A DNA stretch of 64,000 bases from Hyperoplus lanceolatus (taxonomy: Eukaryota; Chordata; Actinopteri; Uranoscopiformes; Ammodytidae), in assembly GCA_026929865.2 (NCBI GenBank), contig CM049404.1, positions 6,509,501 through 6,573,500 on the forward strand. The letters are read 5' to 3'. Under the pieces are notes generated by a model. It made no database searches. It saw only the letters and a program-made list of their open reading frames with translations, and was not told the DNA's origin. Of the stretch, positions 48,021-58,393 are shown in pieces. The first letter of the stretch is position 1; each line of letters begins with the position of its first letter. The position numbers and the translations under genes are program-made.

Positions 48021-49140
48021 GGGGAAGGTGGGGTGATTTGTGCATTTTGGAAGTTGCAAAACCCCTTGTTTCTAGAAAACCGTGGAAGAAATTGGAAATG
48101 TGACCACATATTTAAGAAGAGCCATCCATTTGACTCATCCTGTAAAGAAGGGAGACACAAGGAATAAGATATAAGCACATTTAAGCTCAAAAAACTGTGT
48201 TTTGCCTTTCAAAGTAAAATTTCCATGATCAAGGTTTTTTGATTATTGTGTCTGAACAATTATAGACACGTTTGAAAACATTTGACACATGTTTTAGTGC
48301 TTTGGTATGCTACACTTTGAGTCTATATAGTTAGCACAATGTCAACCCTAAATTGCTGCATCATGCCTATTATCCAAAATTCTGGGGATGGGGTGATTTG
48401 TCTGCAAGGGCCTGGGTGAGTTATAAGTAAGTAAGTAAGTAAAATGTATTTATAAAAGCACATTTATGACAGTTTGCACTGTCCAAAGTGCTGTACATAG
48501 TGCATTCAGTAGGTAAACAATGAAGGTAAAATAACAATAACCAAAATAAAAGACGTAAAGCCCATACATCCACATAAACACAGATAGTAGTGCAGAGGTA
48601 AGTAAGTAGTGCAGAGGTTAATGGGGAGGAAACACCAGGGTGTACATATGGGTTTTGAGCCTTGATTTAAAGGCAGAAATGTAGGGGGAATCACATTTGT
48701 CAGGTGGCAGTTGGTTCCACAAGCACGGAGCAACTAGTGCAAAGTACATTTCTGAGAGTTGTGCCAGTGGCATGGCTGTATACGCTGGTCACCAAAAGAA
48801 AGTGATAGTCTACAGTAGCTCAGGAGAGAGTGACATCTCAATTCCACTTAACGACACCACTGATGAGAGTTCAGATGGCCAGAAAGATGATGATGGTGAC
48901 TTTGTCATTGTGACACAATGACGCACAAATCACCCCACGTAGTGGGGTGATTTGACAAGACAACTTTTTTTCCGAAAGCTATATTTCTTAAACAGTTTAT
49001 TCCAGATCCAAAGTTTTTATTGCCAGGGATGCACAACATCCTGAAATATATGTACATATTTGAGTTGGAGACATAACTGTCAAGGCCTCACTTTAAAATC
49101 ACTTTGAGTAAAAAGTTGCACAAATCACCCCACCTTCCCC
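48021..49140 (+). mobile_element. TA-flanked inverted-repeat DNA transposon, copy 2
   Basis: Ends GGGGAAGGTGGGGTGATTTG and CAAATCACCCCACCTTCCCC, TA on both sides (48019-48020, 49141-49142). Same internal architecture as 2165-3380, including the embedded L2-like fragment (about 48420-48740) and the acidic reading frame. Inverted ends are better preserved here. It lies in an intron of the Ginger-like pseudogene, 16 bases from a donor site, and is opposite to it in orientation. Confidence 0.78.
48772..48921 (+). pseudogene. Acidic reading frame inside the TA-flanked element (copy 2)
   Basis: Starts MAVYAGHQKKVIVYSSSG and ends DGDFVIVTQ at a TGA, losing the RFAG and splice donor of copy 1. High Ser/Asp content. 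See copy 1 for the family discussion; function unknown and probably none. Confidence 0.45.
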
Positions 49141-49310
49141 TATAGTGCTTACTTACCCAGTTATTTATATCTGCTGCCATCCCGTGCCAGTAAAATTTAC
49201 TCGACATCACCTGCCTGGTTGTCAGGGCATCTGCCTCCTCAGTCCCACAGACCATTATAGTTTTAATGGTTTTGGCAGTCCCTTTGTAGCGCCAGTAGTA
49301 GTCTCGCCAA

Positions 49311-50055
49311 GCCAGACCAAACTACAGCAAATAGTATGGTCAGGAAGCACGCCGTTTAGAGCCGTCTATTCGGGGGGAAACTGGGCTGGCCTGTTTTTAT
49401 TTCTTTAAACCAATCACAATCATCTAGGGCTAAACCCGGGAAACAGCAGCAGTGTCCATGCAAAAGAGTGCCGGGGGGGAACTTATTTTGATGGAACGTC
49501 TTCACGTTATTTTGCAGTTTCATTTACATTTTTGCACTTGTAGTACAATTTTTCAGCTCTTATTCAGCATCAATTTTTCAAATGTTTTCATATCTTCATA
49601 CCAGTTCCAGTTTAGCGTCAGCTTTTTCAGCTTCCAGCATTCACACACATTTTCTTCTGGAAATACTTTTTCTAGTTTGTTTTAAGTTATCATATCAATT
49701 AAACATAATTTGTTATACTATAAATACAGACTGTTATATTCCTTATTTTTTAGATTAATTGATGACAGTTGTGATGTTGCTTTTCTTACCTTCTATGTCA
49801 TATATTGAAGCCTTTCTTCGCAGAAGAAATTTTTCTCTTTTTGAGAGGACAGGATATTCCCCTTTTAGCTTGTACTGTACAATTTCATCATAAATCTTTA
49901 GATCCATTGTTAGAACCACACACCACAACCAACACTGACTGATTAATAACACATGTATTAACCTTCTCATCTCCTATTGGCTCACAACCCTAACCATCCT
50001 ACTATCCTTGGGGTCATTTGAAAAAAAAAAATCCACCTTTATTTTATTTATTTTT
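49311..50055. other. Intergenic spacer
   Basis: At about 49295 AGTAGTCTCGCCAAGCCAGACC resembles a Mutator-like terminus, but no mate was found. Otherwise AT-rich and empty. Confidence 0.4.
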
Positions 50056-50057
50056 TT

Positions 50058-50236
50058 TTAAGATATTTTTTGGGCATTTTTCATGCTTTATTTGACAGTG
50101 TGAAGAGACAGAGGTGAAATGGGGAAGAGAGGGGAATGACATGCAGAGAACGACCGCGGGTGGGAATCAAACCCGGTTCTGCCGCTGGGCCCGGCCCGGG
50201 AGGGGGACGCCTTACCAACTGAGCTAAAGGCGCCCC
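50058..50236 (-). repeat. tRNA-derived SINE
   Basis: The minus strand has TAGCTCAGTTGGTAAGGCGT (A-box), GGGTTTGATTCCC (B-box), CATGTCATTCCCC, then AATAAAGCATGAAAAATGCC and a poly-A tail. Same subfamily as 36590-36766. Confidence 0.8.
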
Positions 50237-50874
50237 CCCACCTTTATTTTTACTCAAGATCATTGACCCCACTTAACCCTTTAACTGCCTGCTCAACCGT
50301 TTGGTAGAGCACATTTTGAGTCACTATATTTTATTGAGAGGGGTGCTCAATTTAACTAAACCTGATTGGGCCATCTCAAACATTCGGCTAACGTATGTTA
50401 TCCTAAAAAAAAACACTAGATGTCACTGTGTCTTTAAATGGTATGCCTCTTAGGTCCCCTAAAACCTGAAAATCGTAAACAGGAAAATCACTGTAAACAT
50501 GTTGACAGTTTTTGGGTGAAAATATTAAAGGTAAGTATATTTTTTCAACAAGTCATATTGTCCACCCACCGCCATAATGAACAGAATTATGTAAATTGAT
50601 ACCACAAAAAAGACTTAAATAAACGTGTAATAATTTTTTGAAAACTACCTCAACCAAACGGTTGATTTAGGACTTTATGGTTAATGTAGCAAAGTGCATC
50701 TAATGCCATTATAATTTAATATGTGCAATACAAATCAATACTTCTGATCATTCATTGCTGTAAATATGAAACATGTAATGCTATTTCATCATAAATATGC
50801 TAAAATAATTTCTTATTTACGTTATTTTTGTCACTTTCTGAGATTTTTTCAAAATTCAGCCATTTATACGTTGC
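50237..50874. other. Intergenic spacer
   Basis: AT-rich, no gene or repeat boundary recognised. Confidence 0.45.
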
Positions 50875-51728
50875 CCATCCACTTATCCAGGCCAACGGCT
50901 CCATCGGACCTCAAATTTCCCTTTCCTTAGCCACATTAACCAGTTCTAACTGGGGGATCCTTAGGTGTTCACAGGAAAGCTTAGAGATGTAATCGCGCAA
51001 TCTAGTCCTGGTTCTTGGTCGTGCCTGGAACATCTCCCTAGGGAGGCGCCCAGGGGGCATCCTTACCAGATGCCCCAACCATCTCAACTAGTACTTTATT
51101 TGTAAAAGGAGCAGGATCTCTACTCCAAATCTCTCAGGGTGACGGAGCTTTTCCCCCTATCTCTAAGGGAGCAACCAGCCACACTCCTAAAGAAACCCAT
51201 TTTGGGCACTCGTATCTCGTTCTTTCGGTCATTACCCAGCCTTTATGACCATAGGTGAGAGTAGGAATGAAGATCGATCGGTAGATCAAGAGCTTTGCCT
51301 TCTGACTCAGCTCTCTTTTCGTCACAACGTTGCGGTAAAGCGAGTGGAAAACCGCCCCCTCTGCTCCGATTCTCTGGCCATCTCACTCTCATTGTTCCCT
51401 CACTCGCAAACAAGACCCAAAAGTAGGCTACTTGAACTCCTTCACTATGGGGTAAGGACTCATTCCATATCTGGATTTGATCCATCAGGTTCCTACTGAG
51501 CACCATGGCCTCAGATTTAGAGGTGCTGATCCTCATGCCAACCGCTTCACACTCGGCTGCGAACCGATCCAGTGAGAGCTGAAGGTCAAAGACCGATGAT
51601 GCCATCATTACCACATCATCTGCAAACAGCAGAGATGAGCTCCTCAGCCCACTGAACTGCAACCCCTCCCCACCATTACTACGCCTTGATATCCTGTCCA
51701 AGAATATAACAAACAGGATATTTTCCAA
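50875..51728 (-). mobile_element. RTE/Rex3-type LINE fragment
   Basis: The minus strand encodes the C-terminal half of an RTE-clade reverse transcriptase: FVIFLDRISRRS, SSLLFADDVVMMASS with the FADD catalytic box, FAAECEAVGMRISTSKSEAM, then after frame breaks KRELSQKAKLLIYRSIFIPT and LTYGHKGWVMTERTR, and near 51080-50880 a HLVRMPPGR-like and RTRTRLRDYISKL-like tail. It is the fish Rex3/RTE type. Several frameshifts; both ends missing. A piece of the same region recurs inverted at about 51895-51955. Confidence 0.8.
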
Positions 51729-52066
51729 TTGAATTTGGTAAATATCTTAAATTAATATGTGGAAATCATAACTATCAAACATAATCCGATTTCAACCAAA
51801 TGACTAATGTTGGTAAGACATAAGTCATTGATGCAATTTTTCCTGTTATGCAATTATTTTTTTAAGTATTAGAATAATTCAGGAATTCAAGAAACTCTGG
51901 GCCTTGTTTGCAAGTGAGCGGGCAATGGAACATGAGACTGCCTGGAGAATCGGAGTAGCCGTGGCACTATGGCAGTCGCTATACTGCAGTATTTTGACGA
52001 CAAGACAGCTAGCATACAATCAAAAGTGAATTAAAGTTGAGTATATTGGGCTGTTACACCTCAACA
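51729..52066. other. Spacer with inverted RTE scrap
   Basis: 51895-51955 (GGGCCTTGTTTGCAAGTGAG ... CTGCCTGGAGAATCGG) is the reverse complement, with changes, of 51366-51418 within the RTE fragment. No gene. Confidence 0.55.
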
Positions 52067-52068
52067 TA

Positions 52069-52923
52069 CACTCAACAAAAATATAAACGCAACACTTTTG
52101 TTTTTGCTCCCATTTTTCATGAGATGGACTTAAAGATCTAAAATTCATTCCAGATACACAATATTACCATTTCTCTCAAACATTGTTCACAAATCTGTCT
52201 AAATATGTGATAGTGAGCACTTCTGCTTTGCTGAGATAATCCATCCCACCTCACAGGTGTGCTACATCAAGATGCTGATCTGACATCATGATTAGTGCAC
52301 AGGTGTGCCTTAGACTGTCCACAATAAAAGGCCACCCTGAAATGTGCAGTTTTGTCTCAGCAAAATGCCTCAAGCATTTAGGGAGCGTGCAATTGGCATG
52401 CTGACAGCAGGAATGTCAACCAGATCTGTTGCTCGTGCATTGAATGTTCATTTCTCCACCATAAGCCGTCTCCAGCAACTTCGCACAGCCATTGAAGAGG
52501 AGTGGACCAACATTCCACAGGCCACAATTGACAATCTGATAAACTCTATGCAAAGAAGATGTGTTGCACTGCATGAGGCAAATGGTGGTCACACCAGATA
52601 CTGACTGGTTCTGAGTCCCCAGACCCCCAATAAAGCAAAACAATGCACATTTCAGGGTGGCCTTTTATTGTAGACAGTCTAAGGCACACCTGTGCACTAA
52701 TCATGATGTCAGATCAGCATCTTGATGTGGCACACCTGTGAGGTGGGATGGATTATCTCAGCAAAGCAGAAGTGCTCACTATCACATATTTAGACAGATT
52801 TGTGAACAATGTTTGAGAGAAATGGTAATATTGTGTATCTGGAATGAATTTTAGATCTTTAAGTCCATCTCATGAAAAATGGGAGCAAAAACAAAAGTGT
52901 TGCGTTTATATTTTTGTTGAGTG
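52069..52923. mobile_element. Internally deleted Tc1/mariner element with about 275-bp inverted ends
   Basis: Begins CACTCAACAAAAATATAAAC, ends with its complement at 52923, and is flanked by TA (52067-52068, 52924-52925). The inverted similarity extends about 275 bases inward on each side with few mismatches. Between them remains a short in-frame remnant of the transposase. The family is abundant in fish. Confidence 0.85.
52365..52604 (+). pseudogene. Deleted Tc1/mariner transposase: N- and C-termini fused in frame
   Basis: A 79-codon frame starts MPQAFRERAIGMLTAGMSTR and continues with an HTH (SVARALNVHFSTISRLQQ), then jumps to the C-terminal end LRTAIEEEWTNIPQATIDNL ... EANGGHTRY. The whole DDE catalytic core is missing, yet the frame is preserved and ends at a natural TGA. 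It would encode a DNA-binding-only peptide if expressed. Confidence 0.8.
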
Positions 52924-52925
52924 TA

Positions 52926-53108
52926 TATTGATCATTCTTTATATGTACAATATAAGTTGGTGTATCTTACATAACTGCATGAACTCATATTGCCAGGCCC
53001 GCCTTAACCTGCCATCAGGCCCTGGGGGCTGAGAGGTTTCATAGGCTCCCTGAGTGTCCGTCTTACCAAACATGTTCAATATTTCTTTTGATCGATAAAC
53101 AAATCATT
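52926..53108. other. Short spacer between two transposons
   Basis: No gene seen. Confidence 0.5.
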
Positions 53109-53112
53109 TTAA

Positions 53113-53715
53113 AGAGGACCTATGATGCTTTTTGACTTTTATGACCTATAAACGTTGTTATGATGATTCATAGTCATGCTTAACCATACTAAATTATCAA
53201 ATAATGACTTACATGCATTTCGACATATTCCCTGCTGACCGTCTGGGGTGTCTGTGCAGAGCACTAAACACTATTCTAGCCAGTCGAGAAGTCACGTCTT
53301 CAAAGCGGTCTACCCTTTCATAATTTGTGACGTCGCATAAAACTTTGTGACGTCTCCACGTGGATGTTTCCATGTATGGTAATGCTGTCACTTCCCTGTT
53401 CGCGTCTGCCTCGCGCCCTTATAGGTCCATGCTCACGCTTCCCGCCACTGAAAGTGTTCCGGAAGGAAGGTAACCAATCACAACGGAGTGGGGTTTGCAG
53501 GAGGGGGGGGAGGGGAGCGGAGATGGCCGAAGCACAGGCGGAGGGAGCCGAAGCACACACACTCAAGTGTTGACAGGATGTGCTGGATCGCCAAAATAAG
53601 AGAGAGAGCTTCCCGAAAATCTACATAGTTTTTTGTGATGTGATTCGTGTCAGGTTGCTCTATAGCAGTGTAAAACAAGAAATTAAGACCAGAAAAGTAG
53701 CATAATAGGTCCTCT
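53113..53715. mobile_element. 603-bp TTAA inverted-repeat element, copy 2
   Basis: Same termini, TTAA flanks (53109-53112, 53716-53719) and length as 16415-17017. Differences I can see are CACGTGG for CACGCGG, GCTCACGC for GCTCGCGC, GGAAGG for GGAATG, one base in the G-run, and AGAGAGAG for AGAAAGAG. Both TGACGTC repeats are kept. Confidence 0.85.
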
Positions 53716-53744
53716 TTAAAGTAAAACAGTATTTCTCACGGGAA

Positions 53745-53834
53745 TTTAGGAAACTGTGGCGGGGACTCAGGACCTTCTGGGGGGTCCGGGGGCATGACAA
53801 TGTGAACCTATTAAAGTAAAATGTATCAATCTGG
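53745..53834. repeat. Fragment related to the interior of the 29638-34540 element
   Basis: GGAATTTAGGAAACTGTGGC ... CTATTAAAGTAAAATGTATC matches 29810-29910 in order and continues at 54400-54510 beyond the Mutator-like insertion. No terminal CAGTGGCG was found here. Confidence 0.6.
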
Positions 53835-54390
53835 TAGCCTGGAAATGCAGACCCTGATATCTTGAACGATAGAGGGTCTGGCCACGATCAATAGTAATTT
53901 CCAACTCAAGGGTCGGCTCCTACTCGTGCATTTCAAATGCCACTGCACGCAGCTGGATATCACTACAACCAATCAGAGCGATGCACAAGGCGACGTAAGC
54001 CCCTTTCGTTTAGCAAACAGCTGTTAAACTGTTAAATTAAACGTTTGCCGTTGTCGGTCGGCAAAATAGAACATTCCACTTACTTGCTAATGAAAGATTT
54101 GAGTGCCGTCTTCCAAATCGTTAAGGGTCGAGGCCAAAGCAGTCTCAAACTCACACAACATATCCGCAGCCATCTTTGATGTTTACTATCACGGCTTCGA
54201 CATCGCTTGCACATCCCCCCCAGAGTACCATATAAGGGGCTCTGGCGCGCCCATATGAGATAGAACCAATTGAAACCATAGCCAGATTTCTGGCTTTCTT
54301 GATAAAGCTTCAACGGAGCGTGTCCAGACCAACACGCGCAGCAAATTTAATTTGCCAGCGCCTAGTGACAGGTCTGGGAATGTCAGGCTA
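53835..54390. mobile_element. Mutator-like element with 9-bp target duplication
   Basis: A 556-bp element has inverted ends (TAGCCTGGAAATGCAGACC / GGTCTGGGAATGTCAGGCTA) and perfect 9-bp flanks TCAATCTGG (53826-53834, 54391-54399). A 9-bp duplication is characteristic of Mutator/MULE elements. Open frames inside show no transposase domain. Removing it rejoins the host repeat, which matches 29900-29950. Confidence 0.75.
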
Positions 54391-54566
54391 TCAATCTGGT
54401 GCATTTTAAGAACAAAAATAAGGCTAAATTAGCTGTGTTCTATCTGAGCTATTTAGTACTATTTTCTGGAACAATTAGGAGACACAGAATTACTAAAAAT
54501 TAAGAGTCTATATTGAACCAATTAAAAAATATATATATATTGAAAGTATGGGCACCCCTGCTCTAG

Positions 54567-55276
54567 CAAGTTACCGTTGCCAGGTACCGGTTGATCCATA
54601 GACTACAACAATGGTTCTCAATTATTTTCTGTTATACCCCCCCTAGGGGACTGAAATTTTTTCACGCCCCCCCCCCAAATTGAAATTCTATTGAGAACCT
54701 GCTAATATTTATTTATTTATCTGTACAAAACCACTGTATGAGTTTCTGGCACGAGCAGTATGCATACAATCACCTTATTATCAAATTAGACAACAAATTA
54801 GCTTAGATAACTTCTGCAGCAAAAAAAATTAAAAGTTCAGATTATTAGCTCAATTTACGTTAAACGTTATGCGATTGGTTGGCTGATCCAGAGTGGCACT
54901 GGGCAGATCCAATAGTTTTAAACTTCACCAGACCGCCGCCTCCAAATGAGTGAACATTAGCCAAATAGAGCAGTTCCAGATTAGCCTGGTCCAACCAGAC
55001 CATCGTACTTCATTTCATTTGTACAGAAGGTCTGGAAGTGCTGTAATTGGCAAACGTTCACTCACTTGGAGGCGGGTGTCTGTCGAAGTTTAAAACTATT
55101 GGATCTGCCCAGTGCCACTCTGGATTAGCCAACCAATCGCATCACGTATGGTCATCACGTGTGTCATGAGCCGGCTTTTGATGGTGCATTCCAGTTGGAC
55201 AGGGAACTCGGAAATTTCCGACTTCACTACATATTGTAGTCTATGAATCTACCGGTACCTGGCAACAGTAACTTGT
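54567..55276. repeat. Double palindrome
   Basis: Outer arms 54567-54608 and 55234-55276 are inverted copies (TTGCCAGGTACCGGT / ACCGGTACCTGGCAA). Inner arms of about 87 bases, 54869-54955 and 55056-55142, are also inverted (ATGCGATTGGTTGGCTGATC / reverse) around a loop of about 100 bases. A hAT-like end (CAATGGTTCTCAATTATT) is inserted beside the left outer arm at 54610. The whole could form nested hairpins and resembles a fold-back element. Confidence 0.7.
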
Positions 55277-55279
55277 TAG

Positions 55280-56069
55280 AGCCTAACGTTTAGTTATTTG
55301 GACGAGAAAGGCTTTAGGCGTCCATACTTTCGCGAGCAGATGCACTGGAACACAGACAGGTCGGAACTCGGAACTACCAAGTCGGAAATCTCCTTCTTCC
55401 GAGTATAAAGGAACGCAGCATTCAACTGTAACTGGAGCGTTCTCAGCCACTCGCTCTGTTCGCTGATTGGACGATTGTAGATTCACATCTACAATTGATG
55501 CACATTGGCATAATGAGGTGGCTTCCTTACCTATGTTGGTGGAAAAGGGGTAACTGTCCCTACACTGGGAACAGATTTCTCTAGTGGTTTATCCCTTTTT
55601 GTTCCTACAACAATCAAGCTCAACTCTTTCCTTTTTAACACATCATTTTATTACTACTTTTTTCTTTTTTACAACATAGAGATACAGAAATTCCAGTAAG
55701 AGGCTCCTCCTCTCTCGCACATCCTTTGAGCTGTGGTTCCAGCACTGCCACTAGTTTCTCCAGAGGCTGGAGAGAGAGAGGATGGCAAACAAAAGGAGAG
55801 TCACTCACTGGATCACACAGGTACCTACACATTCTTAACTCTTTCTAGCAGAAATAAGTAAAACACTGTATAAAGGACTGACCCAGGTCAGCATGTCTTT
55901 TGAGCTGGGTTGGACAGTGGAGTTAAAAAAAGAAGAAGCTATGCCCGACATGGGCCCAAGGGGCTTCTTTTATTTTTAATTCACTGCTTAAAAATATTAT
56001 CTAAAAAAATTCCATCCCCCAACGAGACAAATGGACTCCATCATTCAGAAAAAGTCCTCTAGTGTCATA
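55280..56069. other. Intergenic spacer
   Basis: 55182-55420 holds imperfect inverted GGAACTCGGAAATTTCC-type motifs that may extend the palindrome. No gene recognised. Confidence 0.45.
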
Positions 56070-56468
56070 TCAAATACGATTATGGGGAATAATTCCTCCA
56101 CCGACTGCATTAATAAACCAGGCCATAACACTGTTGATAAACCTTCTGGCCACGTCAAGCTTGGCTGGAAACCTATCAGCCCTCCAGCGGCATCTTGGGG
56201 TGAGGGTGGACAAGAGTATCGTCATTGCCGGGCGAAGTCCATGAAGGAAGAGCAGGTCCTCCTTCATTTCGTTCACCAGACTGACACTCCTGACCGCCCC
56301 CAAGTCGTTGCCGCTGCAGTGAATGACGAGTACATCAGGCACTACTCTTCCTTCAAGGGTTTCAAGAAAGAGAAGAAGAAGGTCAGCCCACCCACGCCAA
56401 ACCAACAGACTGTGAGGCCTGGCTCCTCCATCTCCCTCATCTGGGCTCCTCCCTGGGCAGCTCACCAT
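56070..56468 (-). pseudogene. SGNH/GDSL hydrolase-like fragment
   Basis: A 132-codon open frame on the minus strand reads PDVLVIHCSGNDLG, the GxND (block III) signature of SGNH hydrolases. It then reads SVSLVNEMKEDLLFLHG, MTILLSTLTPRCRWRA and ARRFINSVMAWFINAVGG. The block I serine and the block V DxxH region are not in the frame, so it is partial. Domains of this kind occur inside some fish retroelements (certain Ngaro-type and CR1-type elements), so a mobile origin is likely. The opposite-strand frame 56031-56474 is a shadow. Confidence 0.6.
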
Positions 56469-56598
56469 ATGTAGCTATCGCCCATCACCCAGACAAGCAC
56501 TGTGGAAACAAAGTAAATGTTAGCTATATATATATCGTCAGGGATAGGGATATTACAAAATGCATTATAAGCAGTGGCTGGGTTTGAATCATGTTGAT
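56469..56598. other. Short spacer
   Basis: No feature. Confidence 0.5.
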
Positions 56599-56820
56599 GA
56601 CTAGAAAAAAAAATAAAAAAATGGATATTTTTTTAATATAAAAAAAAAAAAAATTTAAATTAAGATAATATATATTTTTTTTTTTTTTTTTTTTATTAAT
56701 AAAGTTGGTTTAGTTGATGACATTTTTTTTTTTTTTTTTTTTTTTTAACTCAAAATAAATAGAAAAAAAAAAAAAAAAAAAAAAAAAAATTAAAAGGGAA
56801 ATTTTATTTAATAAAATAGA
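56599..56820. repeat. Poly-A/poly-T low-complexity tract
   Basis: Alternating homopolymer runs of A and T, several of 20 or more. Sequence quality and length here may be unreliable. Confidence 0.85.
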
Positions 56821-56862
56821 GTAATAAGTGTTAACTGAAGTGTTAATAATAAGTGTTAACTA

Positions 56863-56863
56863 C

Positions 56864-56916
<53 letters not shown>
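56863..56916. repeat. (CTAT)n tetranucleotide microsatellite
   Basis: About 13 uninterrupted CTAT units abutting the 3' end of the THAP9-like frame. Confidence 0.9.
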
Positions 56917-58393
56917 CCAGCAGTTTGGAATACTGGTGATGAAAATGGATGAGTTTTGTAAATTTGTGTCTAACAGAGTCCTTGTGCAGGCTCTCTGTTG
57001 CACGTCTTGCCAGATGGTTCATCCTTATTTTGCAATATAAAGAGGATGCCATTTTCACCAGAAGATGAACATGATTGTCCTCAACAGTGGTTTCAAACAT
57101 GTGGTTGTGCAGCTCCGGGAACAATGTCTTACCAGCACTGTATTCCAGCACTTGTGTGACAATGGCTGATGTTATACCATGTCCCTGGGGGAGTTTGCCG
57201 GAAGTTGTTCTCAAAATTCTCTGAAAGCAACGCTCCGACTCCCTGCACACAGCAACTATCCCGGCAGATGGTTTTACCAAACCTCCACGACTCTTCAACA
57301 GAATGAAGGGATGTACGGTGGTTGAGGTAAGAGCTTCAGCGCAAGGCATGCAGGTATGCCTTTCCTTGAGCTTTTTAACCACAAAGCCAGCAATGTAGTT
57401 GATTGCAGCATCCTTGTAATCGGACACAGCATCAACATTTGGGCAGTGCTGGTATTCATGGTCAGCATGCTCCTCAGGCTCCACAGGCTTCAGATCAAAC
57501 CTGCGCGCGGTGTTCGCTGCAGCAGGTGTGACATCCATGATGGTGGTATTATCACGTAGGATGCAGTTGCCTGTACCTGTTCTTACCTGGGACTTCAAAA
57601 GAAGACGCTTGTAGGCCGCTGTAAACTGCCTTGACGTGGGATTGTTGTTGAATCCACCACGTGCTCTCAGAGAGGAGAAGAACAGCTCGAGGTGATCTTG
57701 GCTCAGCTTGTAGGTGAGGAGGTAACGGCATGGTGCGTTTGGCTGGATGACCACTTCAAGGAAAATGTTCCATGCACTTACACAACTGGCAATAAAGCCA
57801 ACTACACAAGTTTTCCTTGGGCCTAAATACACTAGCTTGCCTTTGTTGTCTTTCAGTTCCAAGAGCAACCTTTGAGCCTTTAGCAGGATTTCCTGCACCC
57901 GGTCCTTGTTTGATGCCCTCATTGGGGACTTGGCGCCCTTCCCCAATGGGTTCCTGCTGTTAAGGACATCGAAGGCGGCATCAATGGTTCTCAGGAACTT
58001 CACTGTCTCCTCGCACCCGCTGAACTGTTGGAGATGCAGATCTGTGTTACAGTACTCAAGAGCATCTGCTACACTGCTGCTGAACACCTGAGCTGCAAGC
58101 TTCACCTTCATCTTTTGTTTCTCCCACCGTACATGTGCCATTTTTAACTTGTTTCCAAGCCGTAATCCCTCCATCTCTTGAAGTTTGTTCAACTCCTCTA
58201 TGTATTTCCAACGGATTTCTCCATTTGGAGTTCGGAGTAAACCTCCGTCAGCCAATGTGTTTCTGAGCAGCTTTAACATATGGCAAACATCAAGCAGCAC
58301 ATGGACCAATTGTGATGGATCAGCAGGATGTGCAGAAGAGAATCTCATGTTATTGAATGTATATATATATGGAAAAGTGGCATGATGGACCAT
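56912..58393 (-). CDS. C-terminal part of a THAP9/P-element-type transposase, 493 codons open
   Basis: An uninterrupted frame encodes the RNase H/GTP-insertion/C-terminal parts of a P-element-family transposase. LLDVCHMLKLLRN (34-46) carries an Asp (D35) placed like the second catalytic Asp of Drosophila P transposase. SQDHLELFFSSLRARGG (231-247) carries D233 and E236 at the D-x-x-E spacing of its last acidic pair. Human THAP9 keeps the same motifs. The annotated Met lies in the frame-shifted junction and is unlikely to be the true start: the upstream part (58394-59802) is required and is broken. P-type transposases use GTP and make staggered cuts. Survival of nearly 1.5 kb of frame suggests recent loss. 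Length exceeds chance expectation by far. Confidence 0.85.

Larger units (their letters stand above)
46440..49310 (-). pseudogene. Spliced Ginger/GIN1-like integrase pseudogene
   Basis: Minus-strand exons with GT-AG borders: (1) to donor at 49157, encoding EADALTTRQVMSSKFYWHGM, the H2C2-type zinc-binding integrase N-terminus; (2) 47601-47376, FELVGMDLIGKL (first Asp), YICVMIDYFTKWPQA, RILTDQGKEFVN (second Asp); (3) 47229-47125, YHPQTNGLVERMNGSIQR carrying the DDE glutamate; (4) from 46941, ALGKLVGEHPETWDTYLDAV and MFGLRTKK; (5) from 46651, LDNTVEDVVGQEELAQEFH, a lysine-rich tail. The family is the Ty3/gypsy-related integrase of Ginger DNA transposons and host GIN1. Breaks include a TAA after WPQA and frameshifts in exons 2-4. 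The introns argue for Ginger/GIN1 rather than an intronless gypsy retroelement. A TA-flanked transposon (48021-49140) sits in the first intron. Confidence 0.75.

Noticed and set aside
56031-56474. 147-codon plus-strand frame
   Set aside because: Opposite-strand shadow of the SGNH-like frame, which has the recognisable motif.
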